A stretch of 64,000 nt of DNA from Zelonia costaricensis (taxonomy: Eukaryota; Euglenozoa; Kinetoplastea; Trypanosomatida; Trypanosomatidae), in the NCBI GenBank assembly GCA_030849075.1, contig JASAOO010003545.1:51771-115770 (forward strand), given 5' to 3'. Below the pieces are notes generated by a model that saw only the letters and a list, made by a program, of their open reading frames with translations, searched no databases and had not been told where the DNA came from. The position numbers and the translations under genes were made by a program. Shown piece by piece: positions 50,081 to 58,116 of this stretch; the stretch's first letter is position 1; each line of letters opens with the position of its first letter.

Positions 50081-53000
50081 ATGCGGCCCGACGCCGCCGG
50101 CGTCCCGCCGCCCGCCGCCACCCGCGCTGCGCCCGCCACGGCTCGCCCGCTATCGGCCACAGCTGTACTCAGCCCAAGCTCTTCCTCCTTCGCCTTCTCC
50201 ACACCGGAGCTCCTCTCGAGCAACACACTGCCCCGAGCAGCCGGCACTGCCGACAGCGGCACCGCGCCCGCAGCTCGCACGCCCGCCACGGCAGCCGGTG
50301 AAGGCGTCACACGCGTGCATGCGGTGCCGATGCTCTCTCAGCAGCGCGACTTGAGCCGCAGCTCTCGCCACGTCGACGATGCCGCGCCGCCGCATCACGA
50401 TCCGCCGCGTCATGGCGCCATCGTGGGCAAAAGCGCGACGACGAGTGCACCACAGCGGCACAGCGCCGGCGTCACGCGGCCCGATGACGTGACACTCGAG
50501 GTATCGTCGCCAACAACATCACCAGCGCTAACCGCGGCGCCGCGGCGGCCCACCGACCCGCCACCCAACAACAGCAGCACCGACATTGCGGCGACGCGTG
50601 TTGGAGGCGGTGGGACCCGCGGGCTGGATGCGGCGGGCAAGGAGGGGCGGCCCGTGGACGCGGCGTGTGTGTGGGGCGACAGCGTGGTGGGAGAGGCAGC
50701 GGTGAGCGAAAGAGGAGACGATGAAGCGGCGAGGGGGCAGCGAGGTCGCACTGCGTCGTCGGGTCGCGGCCCCTCGTACTCCCCCACCGGGGCGGGGCCC
50801 TCTCTGCGAGGCCGCCATGCGACGGCACAGACGTACTCGGACGCGGCAGAGGCGCTCATGACGGCGACGGAGGAGCAGGAGCCTCGCGGGTCCGCGTCGG
50901 GGATTCCTAACGTCGTTGTCCTGCGCCATCGCATGGGCTACAGCACCGTCGTCCTCACGGCGCATCAGCGCGCCTCGTACAGTCGGCCTGACCTGGAGAA
51001 CTTTGTGCTGTACAAGGAGCAGAAGTACAACTCTGTCAACGTGTTATGGCGCTTCTGCGCCATCGTGCTGCTCGTCCTCAGCTTCGACGTCTTCTGCGTC
51101 GTCTTCAGCACGTGCACGACGGAGTGGCTGCGGGTGCGGTACATGGACACATACGTGTCGGTAGGGCTGTTCGTGTCGTGCCGCGACAGCCTCCTGCGCA
51201 CCTGCGGCTCTGTGAAGAGCTCGCGGCTGACGTGGACGGTGACGGATCCCATCACGGGGGAGACGGTGTGTAGCACCTCGACGGGCTTCGTGCACCGGTA
51301 CATCGGGGCTCTGTGGGCCATGGGGATTCTCCAGCTTCTGTGCGAGGCGATCGCGGTGGGGCTCAGCTGCTGGATCGCCGCCCGGCCAACCCGGAGCGGC
51401 GCGCTGGTGGTCCTCTTCTTCGACCTTCTGCTGAGCATGTGCAGCGGCATCGTGACTCTTGTTCTCTTCGACTTCTACACGGCGTGCATGCGGCGCACGT
51501 GCGATGGCCAGCACCTCGACGGCGCGGTATGCAGCGTCAACTTCGGCTACGGCTACCAGCTGTACATCGGGGCCGTCGCCCTGCACGCGCTGCTGGTGCT
51601 GCTGGCGCTCTGCATGCACAGCTACATCCACAACATCCGCGTCAACTCCCGCAAGCAGCTGCGCGCCGAGCGGCACCGCCTCTCACGCGAGGTTCGCGAC
51701 GACGACTATATCGTGCGCATGCTGGACTCGCCCACGTGCGACGGCGCGGGTGGCGGCGGGTCGGGTGGACGGGACGCACACCGGGGCCTGGGCGACAGCG
51801 GACGCGGTCCGCTTGGGGAGCCCAACGCAATGCGCAATCGGCCCAACGAGGACGGAGAGGAGGGAGAGGACGTCAGCGTTGATGCTGCTCCTCCTACTGA
51901 CGTTCATACACCGCGATCCGCCCCCGCCGACGTCCTGCCTGGCACTCCGCTGATGGACCAGAGCCCCTACAACCGCCGCGCCAGCACGGCGGCACCCAGC
52001 AACCCCAGCGCGTGCGTATCTCCCAGCGCCGCCTCACGACGACCCTCTGGCGCCCCTCTGCCAGTCGCTGCGGCATCGACAGGAGCCGCCGCAGCGGCGT
52101 CACCGCAGTCATCCGTCGTCGTCCCCGCCCGGCGGCGGCGCCCGCGCGGCAACCGGGGAGCGTGCGGCGAGGGTGATGACGAGGAGGTGGCGGAGGAGGA
52201 AGAGGACTGGGAGGCCGAGCACGACAGCACGCTCCAGCGTGGGTACTCGACGACGATGCGGCCGGCATCCACGGTGGCATCCGCCTTCTCCGACGGCTTC
52301 GACTCGGACGAGGACAGAGCCGCGCACCAGCCACAGCAGCGGAAGGCCGCTGTCCCGGCCACTGCGCACACGAGCGGCGACGGCGGCGGCGACAACGCCC
52401 CCTCCAGTCACGCAGCTTCGGCTATGCGCCCGACGCGCGATGCATCGCCGCTGCAGCACAGCGAGCTGCACGTCTCCTTCACCGGGGTACCGGACGCCGC
52501 GCGTGACGACGCTGTGATTGATGGCGATGGGGAGCAGCAGCAGCTCGCCGCAAGCCTGCGACGGCGCTGGCGTCTTCAGCAGCAGCAGCAACAGCAGCAG
52601 CCGCAGCAGCAGCGGACGCCGTCGTCCCCACAGCGGCCTCCAATCGCCGTTCCACTCGGAGACGACGCGCTGGGGCGCAGTGGTCTGTCTGCAGCAGCAC
52701 CAAGCGCCGAGGACCGCCCCCTCATCAGCAGCCTCGTGACGCGCGACACCAGTGTCAGTAGTGACCCGGACAAGGGTGGGACCGGGCGGCGGCAGCAGCG
52801 GCAGCAGCAGCACACACACACCCAAGCGGGCAGCTACGGGACGGGGCGGCAGCGGGGCTCAAGCACGCCGCCACGGATGCCGCTCACATCGGCTGGGGCC
52901 GAGAAGCGGGAGGGTAAGCGCGGGCGTCGGCTTCGTGGGCTACGCGACTCGAACGCCTATCACCGAGCCCGCAAGCGGTACCGCACCTTCCTCAGCTTCT

Positions 53001-53854
53001 TCAATCGCGAGTACGACGCCAACTACCTGACGGCGGCCGAGCTGGGCGTGCCCATCGCTGGGGCGACGGACTGGGTCTACGACGATCGAAGCGACATGTA
53101 CTACTCCTTCGAACGAAACATGTTCTGGGACCCGCTGACGCGGGAGTACTACAACTGCCCCCTCAAGTCGTGGCAGGAGTCGCCGGATCAGGTGGTCGAG
53201 GTGCGCGATGTGCTGGACTACATGCTGGAACTGAGCTCCTCAACCCCCAGCAGCGGCGGCGGCGGTGGCGACGGTGACGACGGTGGCGATGAGGGCGCGC
53301 GGGATGGGGAGGACTACGGCAGCGAAGACGCACCGGCAACGCTGAGCGAGAGCGGCGGCAACGCGGACCACGACGGGCACCGACGCCACCACGACGACCA
53401 CCACCTGCGTGGGCAGCAGCGCCAGCGCAGCGGGAACAGCGGCGACGATCGGCAGCGACGTAGCCGGCGGCAGCAGGGGCAGCAGCAGCAGCAGCGGTCC
53501 GACAGTTCTGGCGATGACTCAGAGGGTAGCACGGACGCCGACGACGACACCGAACTGCGCCGGCGGCGTGCGACGCGCTACCACGGCGAGCCCGTCACGC
53601 CCGCCACCGCGTCCGGCACGCTCTCTCTCCGCACCAACGCACCCGGCGGCGTGGCGGTGTTGGCAGCAGGTGCCGCCGGTGGTGGTCGAGCCACGGAGGG
53701 GGAGCGAAGTTCAGTCTCCTTGTCTGGCGCATCGCGTCGGCGCCCTTGTGGCGGCGACGACGGCGCCTCCGCATCGCCCGGTGCGGGGGACTCTATGTTT
53801 CTCACGCCCGACGACTCCGCGGACGGCCTGCGTGGGCGGTCCCCTGCACCGTAG
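50081..53854 (+). CDS. Claudin/PMP22-like tetraspan with long tail and OCRE-like motif
   Basis: A 1257-residue protein. An Ala/Pro/Thr-rich N-terminus (1-290) precedes four hydrophobic spans (about 322-343, 407-431, 440-465, 492-517). The first extracellular loop has W followed by GLFVSC and a second Cys (CRDSLLRTC), which is the W-GLW-C-C pattern of the claudin/PMP22/EMP superfamily. It lacks the amastin signature. After TM4 comes a long Gly/Ser/acidic tail with poly-Gln tracts (CAG repeats at 52577-52613) and, at about 997-1033, an aromatic-spaced segment (WVYDDRSDMYY, then FWDPLTREYYN) resembling OCRE repeats of RNA-processing proteins. The terminal region is Asp/His/Gln-rich. Probable role: plasma or flagellar membrane scaffold with a cytosolic tail (inference). 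The ATG at 50081 is the first in biased sequence; the upstream frame is GT-repeat-derived. Confidence 0.8.
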   Translation: MRPDAAGVPPPAATRAAPATARPLSATAVLSPSSSSFAFSTPELLSSNTLPRAAGTADSGTAPAARTPATAAGEGVTRVHAVPMLSQQRDLSRSSRHVDDAAPPHHDPPRHGAIVGKSATTSAPQRHSAGVTRPDDVTLEVSSPTTSPALTAAPRRPTDPPPNNSSTDIAATRVGGGGTRGLDAAGKEGRPVDAACVWGDSVVGEAAVSERGDDEAARGQRGRTASSGRGPSYSPTGAGPSLRGRHATAQTYSDAAEALMTATEEQEPRGSASGIPNVVVLRHRMGYSTVVLTAHQRASYSRPDLENFVLYKEQKYNSVNVLWRFCAIVLLVLSFDVFCVVFSTCTTEWLRVRYMDTYVSVGLFVSCRDSLLRTCGSVKSSRLTWTVTDPITGETVCSTSTGFVHRYIGALWAMGILQLLCEAIAVGLSCWIAARPTRSGALVVLFFDLLLSMCSGIVTLVLFDFYTACMRRTCDGQHLDGAVCSVNFGYGYQLYIGAVALHALLVLLALCMHSYIHNIRVNSRKQLRAERHRLSREVRDDDYIVRMLDSPTCDGAGGGGSGGRDAHRGLGDSGRGPLGEPNAMRNRPNEDGEEGEDVSVDAAPPTDVHTPRSAPADVLPGTPLMDQSPYNRRASTAAPSNPSACVSPSAASRRPSGAPLPVAAASTGAAAAASPQSSVVVPARRRRPRGNRGACGEGDDEEVAEEEEDWEAEHDSTLQRGYSTTMRPASTVASAFSDGFDSDEDRAAHQPQQRKAAVPATAHTSGDGGGDNAPSSHAASAMRPTRDASPLQHSELHVSFTGVPDAARDDAVIDGDGEQQQLAASLRRRWRLQQQQQQQQPQQQRTPSSPQRPPIAVPLGDDALGRSGLSAAAPSAEDRPLISSLVTRDTSVSSDPDKGGTGRRQQRQQQHTHTQAGSYGTGRQRGSSTPPRMPLTSAGAEKREGKRGRRLRGLRDSNAYHRARKRYRTFLSFFNREYDANYLTAAELGVPIAGATDWVYDDRSDMYYSFERNMFWDPLTREYYNCPLKSWQESPDQVVEVRDVLDYMLELSSSTPSSGGGGGDGDDGGDEGARDGEDYGSEDAPATLSESGGNADHDGHRRHHDDHHLRGQQRQRSGNSGDDRQRRSRRQQGQQQQQRSDSSGDDSEGSTDADDDTELRRRRATRYHGEPVTPATASGTLSLRTNAPGGVAVLAAGAAGGGRATEGERSSVSLSGASRRRPCGGDDGASASPGAGDSMFLTPDDSADGLRGRSPAP

Positions 53855-54520
53855 GTGCCACCCGCCCTCACTTGTGCACTTCAAGAAAGGAGAAGGAACG
53901 AAATACGAAGGCAAACCACGAAAACGAAAATGGGGGAGCGAATGGGGGCCGTTGCGCACGGCGTGGGGGCCTCTTTCTTCCCTCGAATAGCTTCGCAGTG
54001 CTCGCGCGACTTGCATCGCAGTGACGCGACGGAAGGGCGTGGGTGGCGGGGTGGGGAAGGGGTAGAGCGTGGGCGCCCATCGGCGCACCATCGCGACGGT
54101 GGAGTGACGGTGGCGCGTGGCGGAAGGTGGGGGGGGGGAGCGGTGGTGCGCACTCCCGGCGCGGCACCTTCCCCCTTTTCCCTCCCTCACTCCGGCGCAC
54201 GCACTCATCCTCACCCTGTCCTCTGGAGTGGTGCTTGCGTGCGGGTGTGGTGTAGAAGAGGCCCCCCCCCCCCCCCGAGCGCCGCTTCAGCTCCCCCCTC
54301 CCCCCATCACACATCACGGCGGTCGCGTCCATCACGTCATCACCACCATCCCTCCTGATGCCTCTTATTATCCCCTTTTCCCTTTGCTCGATGCACCCGA
54401 CACGCGAGTGCTTGAAGGAGTGAGACGCAGACACACACACACACACACATACGCGGCTGCCTTCCTCTTCACTCGTTGTGTTAAACGTTGCCTGCGCTCA
54501 GCGCCACCCCTCGCACCTGG
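53855..54520. other. Intergenic region
   Basis: A 666-bp gap with a short A-rich patch (53880-53935), G-runs (54129-54138), a C homopolymer (54261-54274), C/T-rich DNA and a CA repeat at about 54432-54450. No gene is seen. Confidence 0.65.
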
Positions 54521-55594
54521 ATGGTACGGCAGCAGCAGCGTGGCACGAAGGCGCCAGCGGCTGCCGCGTCAAAGGTGGATGCACCAGACCCGATTCTCTT
54601 CTTCGCCCTCGGCCCCGCCGCCTTCACGGACACGATCGTGGTGACCAAGGTCATCTCCGTTGTGCTGCCCCTCAAGCACCTGCGCGATCGCACGGTGCTG
54701 CATGAGGTGTTGCTGAAGAAGCTCCTCTACCGGGCCTACGAGCCCTCCGCTGAGGACCTCGCCCAGCAGCAGCAGTCGCTGTCGCAAGATGTGAGCTGCG
54801 CCGCAGCTGCCGCGCCGTCCTCGACGTCTGCCTCGCCAGCGCCGTTCGTCATCCTCCACATCAAGTCAACGGAGATTCTCGCCGACACGGCACGGCAGGT
54901 CAACCCGGCCGGTGATGTGCAGGTGAACGTGATGACGGCGCTGGTCGCCGCGCGGGTTCGGCACGGCATCTGCGCCGGCGTGGCGGAGGCCTCGCCATAC
55001 GCGTCGTGCATGGAGGTGCGGGTGCCGACGGTGCGCGTGTCTGCGGCAGTGGCCGCGCGCGGTGGGGGCGGCCTCGATGATGCAGCGGGCATCGCGCTGA
55101 CGCCTGAGGAGGCGCACACGTCGCAGAGCCAGGCCGAGGTCGCGGGGACGGACGCCGGTGAGGGCGACGACGACGCCGTCGCCGGTCCTGCCCGCAAGCC
55201 ACGCGCGGCGCGCAGCGGCATACCAGCAGAGCTGCAGCTGCGCATAACGGCGCGCTGCCTCGAGGAGGAGCCGGTCGTGCCTGGGCAGGCGGTGCTGCTC
55301 ATCTCCGAGCCCGCAGTGATGCGGTGCATGGCGGTCCGCCCCCCGCGTGATGCCCCAGGGCCCTTCTCCCTCGTTGAGGGGGGCGCCGCCGCGGAGGCCG
55401 ACCACGTCAAACAGGGGGCAGGCAAGGTGGCGCCAAAGAAGGGCGGCGCTCGCAAAAGTCGTGCGGCCTCTGGTGCTGCTGCGGCGGCACCGCGTCGCGT
55501 GGTTGCGATCGAGTGTGCGCTGCCGCTGCGTGAGGGCGATGGCGAGGCGCGTGGTGCCGGTGGAGCCGGGAAGTCGAAGCGTCCTCGTGCGTAG
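54521..55594 (+). CDS. Conserved-looking hypothetical protein; faint Rpb7/A43-like pattern
   Basis: A 357-residue protein. Residues about 25-75 are an ordered alpha/beta segment (PILFFALGPAAF, then VISVVLPLKHLRDRTVLHEV). After an Ala/Ser insert, residues about 107-180 are again ordered (FVILHIKSTEI, then NPAGDVQVNVMTALV and RHGICAGV). An acidic linker, one more ordered strand group (about 240-285) and a Lys/Arg/Ala-rich tail follow. The order of the first two blocks loosely follows the N-terminal fold and OB start of Rpb7-type stalk subunits (Rpb7, A43, Rpc25), but identity is weak and the family is unproven. The basic tail suggests nucleic-acid binding or nuclear location. The first in-frame ATG is 54521; a TTG-started extension upstream is not used. 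Confidence 0.72.
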   Translation: MVRQQQRGTKAPAAAASKVDAPDPILFFALGPAAFTDTIVVTKVISVVLPLKHLRDRTVLHEVLLKKLLYRAYEPSAEDLAQQQQSLSQDVSCAAAAAPSSTSASPAPFVILHIKSTEILADTARQVNPAGDVQVNVMTALVAARVRHGICAGVAEASPYASCMEVRVPTVRVSAAVAARGGGGLDDAAGIALTPEEAHTSQSQAEVAGTDAGEGDDDAVAGPARKPRAARSGIPAELQLRITARCLEEEPVVPGQAVLLISEPAVMRCMAVRPPRDAPGPFSLVEGGAAAEADHVKQGAGKVAPKKGGARKSRAASGAAAAAPRRVVAIECALPLREGDGEARGAGGAGKSKRPRA

Positions 55595-56404
55595 TTCTGG
55601 CCGAGTGTCTCGACCGTTAGCTTGGCCTTCTCCGTGGGTGGGCCACGTGCCGCGACCATCTGTTTGTGCCCCTCTCCAGCCCCCATTCGCCGCCACATGC
55701 ACACACACACACACACAACTGGCGCAGCCCTTGTTGTGCCTCTTAGGCGCAGATAGCGAGTCGGGTCGCGGGTGTGCTTTGTGGATACGGGCATGCGTTT
55801 CGTGTAACTGTTCAAGTAAGAGTCGACCAGGAGGTAAGCAAAAAGGAAAATGGGATTCAGTGAGTTGCAGCCGCATCACCGGGCATGCTGGCGGGGAGAG
55901 AGGGGTACCGCTGCGTGCTCTGACCTTCTCACTCGTGACGAGCAGCATCCCCCCCCTTGGCGACGTGTGTATGTGTGCGTGCATGTGCGGTGTTTCACAA
56001 AAAATCCGACCATACACACACCCGGCTCGTGGTCGTCGGCGCGGCAAGAAGGATCGGCGCAGAGACGTGCTCGCGTACAGCTATGTCGTCGTTTGCGTTC
56101 CCGACTGCGAGCTCAACTCGCACTCCTCGTCCTGCTCACACCTCCCCTCCCTCCCTACCTTGCTTCCTTTTCGTTTATTCAACTGGACGCTGCGTGACGG
56201 TGTCGACCCCCTCCCCGGTCACGTTCGACGCACCTTTGGCACATACACACACACACACACACAAAACACGCCGACACCCTCGCAGTCCGCTTCCTATCTC
56301 CTCCCCCACTTTCCCCTCTCCCTCCCTTATCATCTTTGAGCCTTAAGTTGTTTCTGTGTTTTGCGTGTGTCTCGTCCCGACGCTCCACGCCGCGATTCAC
56401 GCCC

Positions 56405-56424
56405 TACTTTCTTCTCCTTCTAAG
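56405..56424 (+). other. Candidate SL trans-splice acceptor for the ribonucleotide reductase small subunit
   Basis: A compact T/C tract (56405-56421) ends in AAG, with AG at 56423-56424. Use of this site would give a 495-nt 5' leader containing the CATAGAAG octamer. Alternative AGs after pyrimidine runs are at 56639-56640 and 56831-56832; these would leave the octamer in the spacer. Confidence 0.5.
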
Positions 56425-56566
56425 AGCGCTTGCTTGCTTCCACTTTCTCTTCTACCTTTCTTCACCTTGCTCACCGCGGCACTCCACCCCGTCTGACGCC
56501 CCTTCACCTTGCACACACACACACACAGACACACAAAGACAGACCTGAGTTCGCTGGTCCCTCTTT

Positions 56567-56574
56567 CATAGAAG
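56567..56574 (+). promoter_or_regulatory. CATAGAAG cell-cycle 'cycling' octamer upstream of the RNR small subunit
   Basis: An exact match to the (C/A)AUAGAA(G/A) octamer known in trypanosomatids from leader and flanking sequences of S-phase-regulated mRNAs such as TOP2, RPA1 and DHFR-TS. It lies 346 nt before the ribonucleotide reductase start codon on the sense strand. Ribonucleotide reductase is an S-phase gene, so the placement makes biological sense. I noticed no other exact copy by eye in the window. Function here is inferred. Confidence 0.65.
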
Positions 56575-56919
56575 CCCCCCCCCCCCCTGCCTCGCTTGCC
56601 ACACAAACACACACACACACACACACACCCTCCCTCCTAGCAGAAAAATAAAAAAAGAATTGGCACTGAAACGAACATAATCATCGACACCGAGGTACGC
56701 GGACACAGGCAACACGCGCAACAGCGGCGCAACACATAAAGACGTGGCCGCCTGCCCCTCCCCCAAACCCTGTGATCTCCGACTTCTTCTTTGTGTGCCA
56801 ACTCCACATCGCGCGATTCTCACCGTCTTCAGCTCGACGCGCCCCCTCTGCCACACAGCCAACACACTACAAGAGCTACTCTCTTTCACTCTCTCTCACA
56901 CACACACACGCCGAAGACT

Positions 56920-58116
56920 ATGTCCTCGTCTAAAGCCAACGCCAAGGCAGCGCTGAAGCGCCCGCGCACGGAGGAGGAGGAGGGCGACGTGGCGCGTGCG
57001 ACGGGTGACGCCGCCGCGCAGAACGCTGCGACTGCGACGACGGCGTCGGCCACGACGGCGACAGCCGCAGACCTGGCGCTGAAGCCGCTGACGGCTGGCG
57101 CGGCGGTGCTGCCGGCGGACACGGCGGTGGAGGGCCCCAACGCGGCGGACGAGCCGCTGCAGCAGGAGAACCCGTTCCGCTTCGTGCTGTTCCCGATCCA
57201 GTACCACGACATCTGGCGCAAGTACAAGGAGCAGGAGAGCTGCATCTGGACGTTGGAGGAGATCGACCTGGGCAACGACATGAAGGATTGGATCACGTTG
57301 AACGACGGCGAGCGGCACTTCATCAAGCACGTGCTCGCGTTCTTCGCCGGCAGCGACGGCATCGTGATCGAGAACCTCGCACAGCGGTTCATGACCGACG
57401 TGAAGGTGCCGGAGGCGCGCGCGTTCTACGGATTCCAGCTGATGATGGAGAACATCCACTCGGAGACGTACTCTGTGCTGCTGGACACGTACATCACGGA
57501 CAGCGACGAGAAGCTGCGGCTGCTGCACGCGATCCAGACGATCCCGTGCATCCAGAAGAAGGCGGAGTGGGCTGTGCGGTGGATCGGGAGCGGTGCGAGC
57601 TTCCAGGAGCGGCTGATCGGGTTTGCCGCGGTGGAGGGCATCTTCTTCTCGGGGTCGTTCTGCGCGCTGTTCTGGCTGAAGAAGCGCGGGCTGATGCCGG
57701 GGCTGACGTTCAGCAACGAGCTGATCTCGCGCGACGAGGGCCTGCACACGGACTTCGCGTGCCTGCTGTACAACTCGCACATCAAGCACAAGCTGCAGCG
57801 CGCGCGCGTGCTGGAGATCATTGTGGATGCGGTGAACATCGAGCGCGAGTTCATCTGCGACGCGCTGCCGGTGCGGCTGATCGGGATGAACGCGGAGCTG
57901 ATGGCGCAGTACATCGAGTTTGTGGCGGACCGGCTGCTGGTGTCGCTGGGTATAGAGAAGCACTACAACGTGACGCAGCCCTTCGACTTCATGGAGATGA
58001 TCTCGCTGCAGGGCAAGACGAACTTCTTCGAGAAGAAGGTCGGCGAGTACCAGAAGGCGGGCGTGATGAGCTCCGAGGGGACGTCGAAGAAGTTCTCGCT
58101 CGGGGAGGACTTTTAA
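56920..58116 (+). CDS. RNR2: Ribonucleoside-diphosphate reductase small subunit (R2)
   Basis: A 398-residue class Ia R2 subunit. It provides the di-iron centre and tyrosyl radical for reduction of ribonucleotides to deoxyribonucleotides. All ligands are in place: D146, E177 and H180 (MENIHSETY), E239 (VEGIFFSG), E273 and H276 (DEGLH), with radical Y184. [20 protein letters not shown] and the C-terminal FSLGEDF, which docks to the large subunit, are typical of eukaryotic R2. The first ~80 residues are an Ala/Thr/Glu-rich extension with a KRPR-type basic cluster near residues 12-17, not needed for catalysis. A CA repeat ends 10 nt before the ATG at 56920. It is probably S-phase regulated at the mRNA level, given the CATAGAAG octamer upstream. 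Confidence 0.98.
   Translation: MSSSKANAKAALKRPRTEEEEGDVARATGDAAAQNAATATTASATTATAADLALKPLTAGAAVLPADTAVEGPNAADEPLQQENPFRFVLFPIQYHDIWRKYKEQESCIWTLEEIDLGNDMKDWITLNDGERHFIKHVLAFFAGSDGIVIENLAQRFMTDVKVPEARAFYGFQLMMENIHSETYSVLLDTYITDSDEKLRLLHAIQTIPCIQKKAEWAVRWIGSGASFQERLIGFAAVEGIFFSGSFCALFWLKKRGLMPGLTFSNELISRDEGLHTDFACLLYNSHIKHKLQRARVLEIIVDAVNIEREFICDALPVRLIGMNAELMAQYIEFVADRLLVSLGIEKHYNVTQPFDFMEMISLQGKTNFFEKKVGEYQKAGVMSSEGTSKKFSLGEDF

Larger units (their letters stand above)
55595..56919. other. Intergenic region and probable 5' leader of the ribonucleotide reductase gene
   Basis: A 1.3-kb gap. CA repeats lie at 55698-55717, 56245-56264, 56513-56526, 56594-56626 and 56898-56909. There is a pyrimidine tract with AG at 56423-56424, a CATAGAAG octamer at 56567-56574, and an A-rich patch at 56643-56660. 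No gene is seen. Confidence 0.65.
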
